Positions 37,724-47,111 of a stretch of 64,000 bases of DNA are shown here, in pieces. Source of the stretch: Janthinobacterium sp. 344 (GTDB lineage: Bacteria > Pseudomonadota > Gammaproteobacteria > Burkholderiales > Burkholderiaceae_D); assembly GCF_900112025.1 (NCBI RefSeq), contig NZ_FOKL01000013.1, positions 1-64,000 on the forward strand. Reading direction: 5' to 3'. Under the pieces are notes generated by a model. The model was not told the DNA's origin and did not search any database. It worked only from the letters and a program-made list of their open reading frames with translations. Position 1 is the stretch's first letter. Each line of letters starts with the position of its first letter. A program made the position numbers and the translations under genes.

Positions 37724-38155
37724 TTATTGACTTGTGCGCGCTTTTTCCTGCTCGATCCAGTCCACCACGGGACCGACGGCATCGAGGCCGGACAGGCTTT
37801 TCGCCACGCCCAGGTTGAGTGAAATCAGGAAGGAAATGCTGTCGACGGGGATGTCCGGGCAGTATTCGGCAAACGCGGCGCGAAAACGCTCCGATTGCAG
37901 CACGCGCAAGACTTTTTCGCCGCTCATGAATTGCAGCACGCTGGCGATACTGTGCCCGCCACCTATCGAGTGATAGATAAAACGGTTGTACTTCGCGTCG
38001 ATCAGCTTGAAATCGAGGGTTTCCTCCGTCATCAGGCCGGCCAGATAATACAAACCCAGGCTGACGCGGAAAAAACCGATGGCTTCGGCGCTGGTCATGC
38101 CGGCGCGTGCCACGGCCAGTATCTTGTCCTGCATCGCCTGATCGATCGTTTGCAT
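37724..38155 (-). CDS. Conserved-looking protein of unknown function
   Basis: 143 residues, no signal peptide or TM segment. Notable segments are AEAIGFFRVSLGLYYLAGLM, DAKYNRFIYHSIGGGHSIAS and CPDIPVDSISFLISLNLGVA, which look like a compact alpha-helical protein. A strong GGGAGAG ribosome binding site precedes the ATG and codon use is coding-like. It is divergent from the ABC exporter cluster across a 148-bp region and downstream-facing towards coq7. I do not recognise a family. Confidence 0.75.
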   Translation of the reverse strand: MQTIDQAMQDKILAVARAGMTSAEAIGFFRVSLGLYYLAGLMTEETLDFKLIDAKYNRFIYHSIGGGHSIASVLQFMSGEKVLRVLQSERFRAAFAEYCPDIPVDSISFLISLNLGVAKSLSGLDAVGPVVDWIEQEKARTSQ

Positions 38156-38303
38156 TGCACTCTCCCGCGCCGTCCGCCAGCGCCCACCGGGCCAGCTTGC
38201 ATGAAGATGCTGTTTTTTTCAATAGACCAAACGATATTTCCACCTTGCAAGTTACATTTTTTGCATGCTACTCTCGTTCTTCACCGTCGAATGGATGAAA
38301 CAC

Positions 38304-39083
38304 ATGATAGAGGTCAAGCACCTGGCAAAACGTTTCCGCATGCCGCCCCACAAGGGCAAGGGCGTGCACGTCAGCGATCCGCGCGAACACGAGGGCTGGT
38401 TCCACGCCGTGCGCGACGTCAGTTTCAGCTGCGCCCCCGGCGAAGTGCTGGGCTTGCTGGGCCCGAATGGCGCCGGCAAGACGACCACCCTGCGCCTGCT
38501 GTCGACGGCCTTGCAGGCGGACGCGGGCAGCGCCCTCGTCAATGGCGTCGACGTGCTGCGCCAGCCGCTGGTGGCGCGCCAGAGCATCGGCTTCCTGTCC
38601 GGCTCGACGGGGCTGTATGGCCGCCTGACGGCGCGCGAGAACGTGGAATACTTTGGCCGCCTGCACGGCATGCCGGCCGACAAGCTGCAACGCCGCTGTG
38701 ATGAATTGTTTTCCCTGCTGCAGATGGAAGAGTACGGCGGCAAGCGGGCCGATCAATTGTCGACGGGCATGAAGCAGAAGTGCGCGATCGCCCGCACCGT
38801 CGTGCACGCGCCGCAAGTGGTGATCCTCGACGAGCCGACCACGGGCCTCGATGTGATGTCGGCCAAGATCCTGCTCGACTTCATCGCCAGCTACAAGGCG
38901 CTGCGCGTGCCGCTGATCTTTTCCACGCACCACCTGCACGAGGTGGAAAAGCTGTGCGACCGGGTCTGCATCATCAACCGCGGCACCACCGCCTTCAACG
39001 GCACCGTCGGCGAACTGCGCCATCTGGGCGGCAGCGCCGACTTGTACGACGCCTTCGTCAGCGTCATCAACCAGGGAGCCTGA
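38304..39083 (+). CDS. ABC exporter ATP-binding protein (NatA-like)
   Basis: 259 residues. Walker A GPNGAGKTTT, signature LSTGMKQKCAIA, Walker B VVILDEPTTGLD and the switch histidine in STHHLHE are all intact. It drives the ABC-2 permease that follows after 3 nt. The first 30 residues include an unusual insertion (PHKGKGVHVSDPREHEG) between the first two strands. ATG 38304 (MIEVKHLAKRF) is preferred; 38295 is an alternative. Substrate unknown. Confidence 0.93.
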   Translation: MIEVKHLAKRFRMPPHKGKGVHVSDPREHEGWFHAVRDVSFSCAPGEVLGLLGPNGAGKTTTLRLLSTALQADAGSALVNGVDVLRQPLVARQSIGFLSGSTGLYGRLTARENVEYFGRLHGMPADKLQRRCDELFSLLQMEEYGGKRADQLSTGMKQKCAIARTVVHAPQVVILDEPTTGLDVMSAKILLDFIASYKALRVPLIFSTHHLHEVEKLCDRVCIINRGTTAFNGTVGELRHLGGSADLYDAFVSVINQGA

Positions 39084-39086
39084 GCC

Positions 39087-40283
39087 ATGTGGACCATTTA
39101 TCTGAAAGAGCTGCTGGAGCTGACGCGCGACCGCAAGACCCTGATCTTCACGATCCTCATCCCCATCTTTGCCATGCCGCTGATCTTTGGCGGCTTTGCT
39201 TACGTTTCGAGCAATATGTTCAAGAACGCCAAGACGGCGGAAATGCGCTACGCCCTGTTCGGCAAGGACCATTCGCCGGGCCTGAGCGCGCGCTTTGCGC
39301 AGCAGCACAACTTGCGCGAAGTGCCGCTGGCCAGCGAGACGGAGATCCGCCGCGCCATCGGCGACGACACCATCAAGTTCGCCCTGGTCATCCCGCCGCA
39401 TTTTGAGGCCTCGCTGCAGCAGCAACGGCAAGCCAAGGTGATCCTGCACTACAACAGCGCCAGCACGGTCGACGTGACCCAGCAAAGGGTGCGCGAGATC
39501 GTCGATGCCTACAATGCCGGCCTGCGCGAAGGCGCTTTATCGACCCTCAACCTGAGCCCGGCCCAGCTGGCCTATGCCCTCAATCCCATCGTGCTCGACA
39601 AGCAATCGACGGCCAACGAGCGCGAGCAGATGGGCGCCATCATCGGCGGCATGCTGCCGTATCTGCTGCTGATGGTCTGCCTGACGGCCGCCATGTACCC
39701 GGCCATCGACCTGGGCGCCGGCGAAAAGGAACGGGGCACCCTGGAAACCCTGCTGCTGGCGCCCGTGCCGCGCAGCGCCATCGTGCTGGCCAAGTTCCTC
39801 GTGCTGTTTACGGTGGGCATGACGTCGGCCGTGCTGATGGTGGGCAGCATGGGTGCCCTGCTGGCCATCTTCGGCAGCTCGCTGGAAGGCCACATGGCCA
39901 TCCTGGTGCGCAGCATCGGCTTGCCCGACCTGGCCATGGTGACACTGATGCTGGTGCCGACGGCCGCCATCTTCGCCTCGCTGCTGCTGTCGATCTCGAT
40001 CTATGCGAAAAGCTACAAGGAAGCGGCCGGCATGATCACGCCGCTGATGCTGTTTGTCATCCTGCCCACGGTGGCGGCCATGCTGCCCGGCGTCGAGCTG
40101 AACTGGATCTGGGCCATGGTGCCGCTGACCAACGTCTCGCTGGCCATGAAGGAACTGGTGAAGGGCACCATGGATTACCGCATGTTCGGCGTCATCCTGG
40201 CCTCGACCACCGTCATCGCGGGCGGCCTGCTGATGCTGTGCCGCTGGTGGTTTAACCGGGAATCGGTTTTGTTCCGCAACTGA
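39087..40283 (+). CDS. ABC-2 type exporter permease (NatB-like)
   Basis: 398 residues. One TM near the N-terminus (about 17-40), a large extracytoplasmic domain (about 45-185), then five to six TM segments from about 190 to 390. The LGAGEKERGTLETLLLAPVPR motif is the signature of NatB/ABC-2 permeases and probably contacts the ATPase. Sodium or drug efflux are family roles; substrate cannot be inferred. Pairs with the ATPase immediately upstream. Confidence 0.92.
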   Translation: MWTIYLKELLELTRDRKTLIFTILIPIFAMPLIFGGFAYVSSNMFKNAKTAEMRYALFGKDHSPGLSARFAQQHNLREVPLASETEIRRAIGDDTIKFALVIPPHFEASLQQQRQAKVILHYNSASTVDVTQQRVREIVDAYNAGLREGALSTLNLSPAQLAYALNPIVLDKQSTANEREQMGAIIGGMLPYLLLMVCLTAAMYPAIDLGAGEKERGTLETLLLAPVPRSAIVLAKFLVLFTVGMTSAVLMVGSMGALLAIFGSSLEGHMAILVRSIGLPDLAMVTLMLVPTAAIFASLLLSISIYAKSYKEAAGMITPLMLFVILPTVAAMLPGVELNWIWAMVPLTNVSLAMKELVKGTMDYRMFGVILASTTVIAGGLLMLCRWWFNRESVLFRN

Positions 40284-40465
40284 GACGCGCCTGGCGCGGC
40301 CGCCAAGACCATCAGCGGCCCGCCGTCCACCCCCGCCAACTGCACTCTGGGCACGCGAAAATGCCGTGTATCGCATGCAACTGCCCAGTGCGTCTTAAAT
40401 TCAATACAATGCCAGCATAGAGTAGCCCTGTAGCATCGGGCAGCAACGCATGAGTTAGGAGTTGT

Positions 40466-41359
40466 ATGGAATTGCAGATCCGCAAATTGTCAAAGACCTA
40501 CGCGAATGGCGTGGTGGCGCTGGACAACGTTTCGCTGACGATACCGCCAGGCATGTTTGGCCTGCTGGGGCCGAACGGCGCCGGCAAGTCGACCCTGATG
40601 CGCACCCTGGCGACCTTGCAGGAATGCGATTCCGGCTCCGTCTTCTTTGGCGACTACGACGTGCTCGACGACAAGGACGAAGTGCGCCGCATGCTGGGCT
40701 ACCTGCCGCAGGACTTCGGCCTGTACCCGAAAGTGACGGCCTACGAACTGCTGGACCACTTCGCCACCTTGAAAGGCCTGTCGCAGCGCGCGCGCCGGCG
40801 CGAGGTGGTGGAAGGCCTGTTGCAGCAGACCAATCTGTTCGACGTGCGCCACCAGCGCCTGGGCGGCTTTTCCGGCGGCATGCGCCAGCGCTTCGGCATC
40901 GCCCAGGCCCTGCTGGGCGATCCGAAGCTGATCATCGTCGACGAGCCGACGGCCGGCCTCGACCCGCAGGAGCGCGTGCGCTTCCATAATCTGCTGTCCG
41001 ACATCGGCGAAGACAAGACGGTGATCCTGTCGACCCACATCGTCTCCGACGTGGCCGACCTGTGCGCCAACATGGCCATCATCAACAAAGGCCATTTGCT
41101 GCTGTGCGGCAAAACCCAGGAACTCATCGACGAAGTCAGCTGCAAGATCTGGGCGCGCTTCGTCGAAAAGAAGGAACTGGCCAGCTTCCAGCAGCGCCAC
41201 GCCGTCATTTCCACGCGCCTGCTGTCGGGCCGCACCCTGATCCACGTGTACAGCGACGACGACCCGGGCGATGGCTTCGAGGAAGCCATCGGCGACCTGG
41301 AAGACCTGTATTTCGCCACCATTGCCGGGCGCCACCACGTCGCCCCGCAGTGCGACTGA
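40466..41359 (+). CDS. ABC transporter ATP-binding protein for the permease/M1 fusion
   Basis: 297 residues. Walker A GPNGAGKST, Q-loop YLPQDFG, signature FSGGMRQRFGIA, Walker B LIIVDEPTAGLD and switch STHIVSD are intact. The C-terminal ~75 residues (from KIWARFVEKKEL) form an extra regulatory-type domain. TAGGAG precedes the ATG. It is separated by 182 nt from the first exporter and lies 10 nt before the fusion permease. Confidence 0.94.
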   Translation: MELQIRKLSKTYANGVVALDNVSLTIPPGMFGLLGPNGAGKSTLMRTLATLQECDSGSVFFGDYDVLDDKDEVRRMLGYLPQDFGLYPKVTAYELLDHFATLKGLSQRARRREVVEGLLQQTNLFDVRHQRLGGFSGGMRQRFGIAQALLGDPKLIIVDEPTAGLDPQERVRFHNLLSDIGEDKTVILSTHIVSDVADLCANMAIINKGHLLLCGKTQELIDEVSCKIWARFVEKKELASFQQRHAVISTRLLSGRTLIHVYSDDDPGDGFEEAIGDLEDLYFATIAGRHHVAPQCD

Positions 41360-41369
41360 GGAGCGCGCC

Positions 41370-44300
41370 ATGTTTGCCATCGCCCGCTTTGAAGCGCGAC
41401 AGCGGCTCAAGCTGCTGTCCACCTGGGTGTATTTCGCCATGTTCCTGGCGCTGGCCATGCTGTGGATGGCCGCCGCGGGCGGGGTCTTCAAGGAAGCGAG
41501 CATCAGTTTCGGCGGCAAGTTCCTGATCAACGCGCCCCGCTCGCTGGCATTCACGTGCAGCGTGCTGGGCTGCTTCGGCGCCGTGGTGGTGGCCGCCATG
41601 ATGGGACGCTCGGTGCAGCAGGACTTCGAATACGGCATGCAGCATTTCTTTTTCAGTGCGCCGATCCGGAAATACCAGTATGTTTTCGGCCGCTTCCTGG
41701 GCGCCTATCTGGTGCTGGCCGTGGTGTTCTCCAGCATCATGATCGGTGCCTGGCTGGGCGCCTGGCTGCCCGGCATCGATCCAGAACGGCTGGGGCCGCA
41801 ACGCGCGCTGGCCTACCTGATGCCGTATGTATTTACCCTGCTGCCGAACCTGTTCATCTTCGGCGCCATCTTCTTTGTCATCGCCGCGCTGACGCGGCGC
41901 ATGCTGCCTGTGTACATCAGCTCGGTGGTGATGCTGATCGGCTACCTGGTGGCACCGTCGCTGGCGCGCGACCTCGACTACAAGACCCTGGCCGCCCTGA
42001 TCGACCCGTTCGGCACCACGGCGCTGATACGCCTGACGGAATACTGGCCGAACGCGGAACGCAACACGCGCCTGGTGACGCTGGAAGGCGTGTATCTGCT
42101 GAACCGCGCCATCTGGTCCGGCTTTGCCCTGGTGGCCTTGCTGCTGGGCTACTGGCGCTTCCATTTCCACGCCGCGCCGGACGTGGGCGCCAGCAAGCGC
42201 CGCAGCGACGGCGACGCGCCGCTGCGCCTGTCGAACACGTCGCTGGCCACGCAGGAGACGCCGGACTTCGCGCAGCGCAACCTGGTCGCGCTGCTCCTCC
42301 AGATGAGCTGGCTGAACCTGCGCGAAACCATCAAGAACATTTATTTTGTCGTCATCGTGCTGGCCGGCGTGCTGACCATGTATGCGGGCGCGCTGGACAT
42401 GGGTTCCCTGTACGGCACGAATACCTATCCCGTGACGGAAAAGGTGCTGGAGATGGTCAGCGCCTCGTTCGCCCTGTTCATGCTGATCATCACCACCTTC
42501 TATGCGGGCGAGCTGGTGTGGCGCGAACGCGAAACGGGCATGCACCTGATGCTCGACGCCCTGCCCGTGCCGAACTGGCTGCCCCTGCTGTCGAAACTGT
42601 TTGCGCTGATCGGCCTGCAAGCCTTGCTGAGCTTTATCATCATGCTGTGCGGCATGTCGATTCAGATCTTCAAGGGCTATTACCGCCTCGATCCGGGCCT
42701 GTACCTGGAGTCGCTGTTCCTGTCGCACCTGCCGTACTACGCGCTGATCGCCGTGCTGGCCATCTTCGTGCAGGTGCTGCTCAACCATAAATACCTGGCG
42801 TATTTCGCCATGATTGTGTACCACATCGCCAGCATCAGTTTTTCATCGCTGGGCCTGGGCGATCCGCTGCTGCTGTACGCCAGCACGCCGGACTTCGTGT
42901 ATTCGGCCATGAATGGCGGCGGCCACCATGTCTTGCGCGAGCGCTGGTACCTGCTGTACTGGAGCGGCGCGGCCGTCATGCTGACCGTGCTGTCCCTGCT
43001 GTTCTGGCCGCGCGGCGCGCAAGACAGCTGGCGCATCCGCCTGCGCCTGGCGCGCCATGGCCTGACGCAAGGCGTGCTGGCCAGCTTCGGCATCGGCCTG
43101 CTGGTGTTCCTCAGCGCCGGCGGCGTGCTGTTCTACACCTTCCACGTGGCCAACGATTACAAGTCCGACTACGCGCGCGACGCGGACCGCGCCAGCTTCG
43201 AGCGCCAGTACCGCAAATTCGCCGCCACGCCGCAGCCGCGCGTGACGGACGTGAAACTCGACGTGGCCATCTACCCGGCGCAGCGCAGCCTGGCCGTAAA
43301 AGGCCGCTACGAGCTGCAAAACAAGACCAACTTGCCCATCAGCCACATTTTCGTGCAGCAAGACCCGACCGCCACCATGCGCTTGCGTTTTGACGCGCGC
43401 GTGCATCCCGGCCTCGAGGACGGCAGACTGGGCTTTTATACCTACCGCCTGGCCACGCCGCTGGCGCCGGGCGCCACCCTGGGGCTCGATTTCGACATTG
43501 CCTACTCACCGCGCGGCATCTTTGGCCTGGGCCAGGACACGCCCGTGGTCGGCAACGGCACCTTCTTCACGAATGCCGTGCTACCGCACATCGGCTACCA
43601 GCCGCAGCTGGAGCTGACGGACACCCGCGACCGCAAGAAACACGGCCTGCCGCCGCGCGCACGGGCCCTGCCCCGCGACGATGCACAGGGACTGGCCGAC
43701 AATTACATCAGCAACGACGCCGACCGCATCCGTTTTGACGCCACCGTCAGCACCGTCGACGGCCAGACGGCCATCGCGCCGGGCATGCTGGACAACGACT
43801 GGATCGCGAACGGCCGGCATTATTTCCACTACACGATGGACCAGCCGATCCTGAACTTCTATTCCTTCCAGTCGGCCCGCTACGCCGTCAAGCATGAGCG
43901 CTGGCAGGATGTTTCGATCGACGTGTATTACCATCCGGGCCACGAGTTCAACCTCGAGCGTTTCGTGCGCGGCAGCAAGGAAGCCCTCGAGTACTACACG
44001 AAAAACTTCGGGCCCTACCAGCACAAGATCCTGCGCATCGTCGAATTCCCCCGCTATGCCACCTTTGCGCAGGCGTTTCCGAACACCATCCCGTATTCGG
44101 AAGGGCTGGGTTTCATCGCCAGGGTCGAGGACAAGAATCCGAAAGATCTCGATTATCCGTTCTACGTCACGGCGCACGAAGTGGCGCACCAGTGGTGGGC
44201 GCATCAATTAGTCGGTGGCAACACGCGGGGCGCCACCGTGCTCAGTGAAACCCTGGCCGAATATTCGGCCCTGATGGTGATGAAAAAAACCGTGGGGCCG

Positions 44301-44948
44301 GCCAAGATGCGCCGCTTCCTGCGCTATGACCTGAACCAGTACCTGATGGGGCGCAGCGAGGAACGCCGGCAGGAATGGCCGCTGGCCGACAATGAAAACC
44401 AGGCCTACATCCATTACAACAAGGGCAGCCTGGCCATGTACTTGCTGCAGGACATCATCGGTGAAGACAAGGTCAACGGCGTGCTGCGCGACCTGCTCAA
44501 GACCCATGGCCAGAAAGGCCCGCCCTATGCCAGCGTGACGGCCCTGATCAACGGCCTGCGCCAGGTCACGCCGCCCGAACAGGCGTACCTGATCGATGAC
44601 CTGTTCGAGAAAATCGTGCTGTTCGACAACCGCGCCCTGTCCGCCACGGCGACGAAGCGCGGCGATGGCAAGTATGCCGTCACCATCAAGGTGCAGGCGG
44701 GCAAGCTGACGGCGGGCGCCCAGGGCGAAGAGCGGGACGCCCCCCTGCACGACCTGATCGAGATCGGCGTCGACGACGCGAACGGCCATCCGCTGCTGCG
44801 CGAACGGCTGCGCATGACGGCGCGTGTAGCCAGCTATACGGTGCTCGTCAGTGGCCGGCCGGCGAAGGCGGGCATCGATCCCGACAACAAGCTCATCGAC
44901 CGCAAGCCGGACGACAATATGGTCGGCGTCGAGATCGACGAGCCGTAA
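41370..44948 (+). CDS. ABC-2 permease fused to an M1-type metallopeptidase domain
   Basis: 1192 residues. The N-terminal ~600 residues carry about twelve hydrophobic segments in two ABC-2 halves (from MFAIARFEARQRLKLL and again from LLQMSWLNLRETIKNIYF). The C-terminal ~560 residues are periplasmic M1-like: a beta-saddle N-domain, then HEVAH at 936-940 and, after 19 residues, SETLAEY (Glu960) as the third zinc ligand. The exopeptidase GxMEN motif is absent; AQAFPNTIPYSEG stands in its place. GAGGAG precedes the ATG. Fusion is intact in one frame. Peptide export with processing is an inference; the peptidase may be an endopeptidase or a peptide sensor. Confidence 0.9.
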   Translation: MFAIARFEARQRLKLLSTWVYFAMFLALAMLWMAAAGGVFKEASISFGGKFLINAPRSLAFTCSVLGCFGAVVVAAMMGRSVQQDFEYGMQHFFFSAPIRKYQYVFGRFLGAYLVLAVVFSSIMIGAWLGAWLPGIDPERLGPQRALAYLMPYVFTLLPNLFIFGAIFFVIAALTRRMLPVYISSVVMLIGYLVAPSLARDLDYKTLAALIDPFGTTALIRLTEYWPNAERNTRLVTLEGVYLLNRAIWSGFALVALLLGYWRFHFHAAPDVGASKRRSDGDAPLRLSNTSLATQETPDFAQRNLVALLLQMSWLNLRETIKNIYFVVIVLAGVLTMYAGALDMGSLYGTNTYPVTEKVLEMVSASFALFMLIITTFYAGELVWRERETGMHLMLDALPVPNWLPLLSKLFALIGLQALLSFIIMLCGMSIQIFKGYYRLDPGLYLESLFLSHLPYYALIAVLAIFVQVLLNHKYLAYFAMIVYHIASISFSSLGLGDPLLLYASTPDFVYSAMNGGGHHVLRERWYLLYWSGAAVMLTVLSLLFWPRGAQDSWRIRLRLARHGLTQGVLASFGIGLLVFLSAGGVLFYTFHVANDYKSDYARDADRASFERQYRKFAATPQPRVTDVKLDVAIYPAQRSLAVKGRYELQNKTNLPISHIFVQQDPTATMRLRFDARVHPGLEDGRLGFYTYRLATPLAPGATLGLDFDIAYSPRGIFGLGQDTPVVGNGTFFTNAVLPHIGYQPQLELTDTRDRKKHGLPPRARALPRDDAQGLADNYISNDADRIRFDATVSTVDGQTAIAPGMLDNDWIANGRHYFHYTMDQPILNFYSFQSARYAVKHERWQDVSIDVYYHPGHEFNLERFVRGSKEALEYYTKNFGPYQHKILRIVEFPRYATFAQAFPNTIPYSEGLGFIARVEDKNPKDLDYPFYVTAHEVAHQWWAHQLVGGNTRGATVLSETLAEYSALMVMKKTVGPAKMRRFLRYDLNQYLMGRSEERRQEWPLADNENQAYIHYNKGSLAMYLLQDIIGEDKVNGVLRDLLKTHGQKGPPYASVTALINGLRQVTPPEQAYLIDDLFEKIVLFDNRALSATATKRGDGKYAVTIKVQAGKLTAGAQGEERDAPLHDLIEIGVDDANGHPLLRERLRMTARVASYTVLVSGRPAKAGIDPDNKLIDRKPDDNMVGVEIDEP

Positions 44949-44950
44949 CA

Positions 44951-44985
44951 AAAAATGGCCGCCCTTCAACCGGGCGGCCATTTTT
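44951..44985. terminator. Bidirectional terminator after the permease/M1 gene
   Basis: TGGCCGCCC (44956-44964) and GGGCGGCCA (44972-44980) form a 9-bp stem, preceded by an A-run and followed by TTTTT. Confidence 0.9.
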
Positions 44986-45004
44986 ACTTTATTGCATCAG
45001 TACC

Positions 45005-45385
45005 TCAGGCAGCGGCACGCGTCACCAGGCTCAGGCTGATGCCCATCTCCGTCAGGTGCTGCATGTCGGCCAGGCTCAAGTCCAGTGGCGCATCGAGCGT
45101 ATCGTCGCCATTCAACTCCAGCTGCAGTTCGGCCACGATGCGCGGCATGCTGAACGTCACGCCGCGCGAACGGCATTCGGACAGGTAGCTGCGCACGCGC
45201 GAAGGCAGGACGTGCGACTTCGACGCCTGCGCGATCAGCACCTCGAAGCCGGAATCGAGATACACGCGGCCCGCTCCCTTCGGCTCGCCCTTGCGCCATT
45301 CGCGCTCGGGATCGGTGGGCAAGACTTCGAGGATGGATTTGAGCGTGGGGTCGTCCCCATGCACCGACAGCTTCGCCATGTTCAT
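45005..45385 (-). CDS. Small protein of unknown function (possibly DUF4279-like)
   Basis: 126 residues starting MNMAKLSVHGDD. The pattern of an early beta strand, ILEVLPTDPEREWRKGEPKG, a GRVYLDSGFEVLI strand and a later ELQLELNGDDTLDAPLDLS is reminiscent of DUF4279 proteins, but this is a weak visual resemblance. No signal peptide. ATG choices at 45385 and 45379 are both possible; the ribosome binding site is weak. No operon partner on the minus strand nearby. Confidence 0.65.
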   Translation of the reverse strand: MNMAKLSVHGDDPTLKSILEVLPTDPEREWRKGEPKGAGRVYLDSGFEVLIAQASKSHVLPSRVRSYLSECRSRGVTFSMPRIVAELQLELNGDDTLDAPLDLSLADMQHLTEMGISLSLVTRAAA

Positions 45386-45551
45386 ATTGCACAACTTTCT
45401 AGTCAGGACGCCGCCAGGAAGGCGGCGCGATCATCAGACCGACAAGTCTACGCATGGAAGGCAAATATGTCCATACGGCAATATTTGGTATTCGGCTCTA
45501 ATTTGTGCTGTATCAATAAGGGGCGGAACCTGCTGGTTCCGCCCGCAACCA

Positions 45552-47018
45552 TCACGCCACTGCCACGCCACGCGCCGTCAACGCCGCCCGCACGCCCGCG
45601 CCGTAAGCCGGGTCGGCCTTGTCGAAATGCCCCAGCTGGCGCTGCAGCGTGTCCGGCCGCACCTGGCTCAGCGGTCCAGCCAGGTTGTCGAACAGGTTCT
45701 GCTTGCCTTCAGCCGTCAGCAAGCGGAACAGGTTGCCGGCCTGGGTAAAGTCGTCTTCCGTGCCGCGGCCATCGTAGCGCGCCGCGCCGCCTTCCAGCGC
45801 CAGCGCCCCTTCGCCATGCCCCAGTCCTTGCGGCTGCGTGCCGGCCGCCACCACGTTGGCATAGTTGCGCGCCGCGCCGCCATTGTTGATGGCCATCGCG
45901 CCATCGCGCTGCTGGTTATGGAAGGGGCAGCGGGCCGCATTCACGGGCAGATGCTGGTGGTTCGTGCCGACGCGGTACAGCTGGGCGTCGTGATAGGCGA
46001 AGAGGCGGCCCTGCAGCATCTTGTCCGGAGAGTATCCCATGCCCGGCACGGCGTTCCCCGGCGAAAAGGCCGCCTGCTCGACTTCCGCATGGTAATTGTC
46101 CGGGTTGCGGTTCAGCTCGAAAATACCCACCGGCAGCAGCGGGAAGTCCGCATGCGGCCACACCTTCGTCAGGTCGAACGGATTCCAGCCCGTGCGCTGT
46201 TCCCAGGCATCCAGCTGCTCCTGCGTCGCCACCTGCAGCCTGACGTCCCACTGGGGGAACTCGCCCCGTTCGATGGCGCCGAACAGGTCGCGCTGGGCAT
46301 AGTCGGGATCGGCGCCAGCCAGGCGGCCCGCTTCGGCGGCGGACAGATTCCGGATGCCCTGGCGCGTCTTGAAGTGCCATTTCACGTACACGCGCTGGCC
46401 GTCCGCATTGATCAGGCTATACGTGTGGCTGCCGAAGCCATCCATGTGGCGGTAGCCGTCCGGCGTGCCCCGGTCCGAGAACAGCATGGTGACCTGGTGC
46501 AGGCTTTCCGGCGCGTGGCTCCAGAAGTCGAACATCATCTCGGCCGATTTCAGATTGCTCTGCGGATCGCGCTTTTGCGTGTGGATGAAATCGGGGAACT
46601 TGATCGGGTCCTTGATGAAGAACATGGGCGTATTGTTGCCGACCAGGTCCCAGTTGCCCTCTTCCGTATAAAAGCGCAGGGCGAAACCGCGCGGATCGCG
46701 TTCCGTGTCGGCACTGCCGCGTTCGCCACCGACGGTGGAGAAGCGGGCGAAGGTCGCCGTCTGCTTGCCCACCTCATTGAACAGCTTGGCCTTGGTATAG
46801 CGCGAGATATCATGCGTGACAGTAAAGGTGCCGTAGGCGCCCGAACCCTTGGCGTGGACCACGCGCTCGGGGATGCGCTCGCGGTTGAAATGCTGGAGTT
46901 TTTCGATCAGGTGGAAGTCTTGCAGCAGCAACGGGCCACGGGGGCCGGCGCTGATGGAATTCTGGTTGTCGGCGACGGGAATGCCCGACGCGGTGCTGAA
47001 TGGCGGCTGTTGACTCAT
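45552..47018 (-). CDS. katA: Monofunctional heme catalase (clade-3-type, small subunit)
   Basis: 488 residues. The distal histidine is in RVVHAKGSGAYGTF, the asparagine in NNTPMFFIKDP, and the proximal heme tyrosine in RLFAYHDAQLYR. NADPH-binding region residues (SHTYSLIN, HFKTRQGI) are present, and the C-terminus is short as in small-subunit catalases. GAAGGAAAAG precedes the ATG. It lies downstream of the DsbA-like gene; whether it shares a transcript is unclear. Cytosolic peroxide detoxification. Confidence 0.96.
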   Translation of the reverse strand: MSQQPPFSTASGIPVADNQNSISAGPRGPLLLQDFHLIEKLQHFNRERIPERVVHAKGSGAYGTFTVTHDISRYTKAKLFNEVGKQTATFARFSTVGGERGSADTERDPRGFALRFYTEEGNWDLVGNNTPMFFIKDPIKFPDFIHTQKRDPQSNLKSAEMMFDFWSHAPESLHQVTMLFSDRGTPDGYRHMDGFGSHTYSLINADGQRVYVKWHFKTRQGIRNLSAAEAGRLAGADPDYAQRDLFGAIERGEFPQWDVRLQVATQEQLDAWEQRTGWNPFDLTKVWPHADFPLLPVGIFELNRNPDNYHAEVEQAAFSPGNAVPGMGYSPDKMLQGRLFAYHDAQLYRVGTNHQHLPVNAARCPFHNQQRDGAMAINNGGAARNYANVVAAGTQPQGLGHGEGALALEGGAARYDGRGTEDDFTQAGNLFRLLTAEGKQNLFDNLAGPLSQVRPDTLQRQLGHFDKADPAYGAGVRAALTARGVAVA

Positions 47019-47111
47019 GGCTGCTTTTCCTTCGTTGTTGACTGATGCAAACAGTGTAACGAGCACAACAACAAAGGAAAAGATAATTGATTTTATCGAA
47101 CCGATAGCTAT

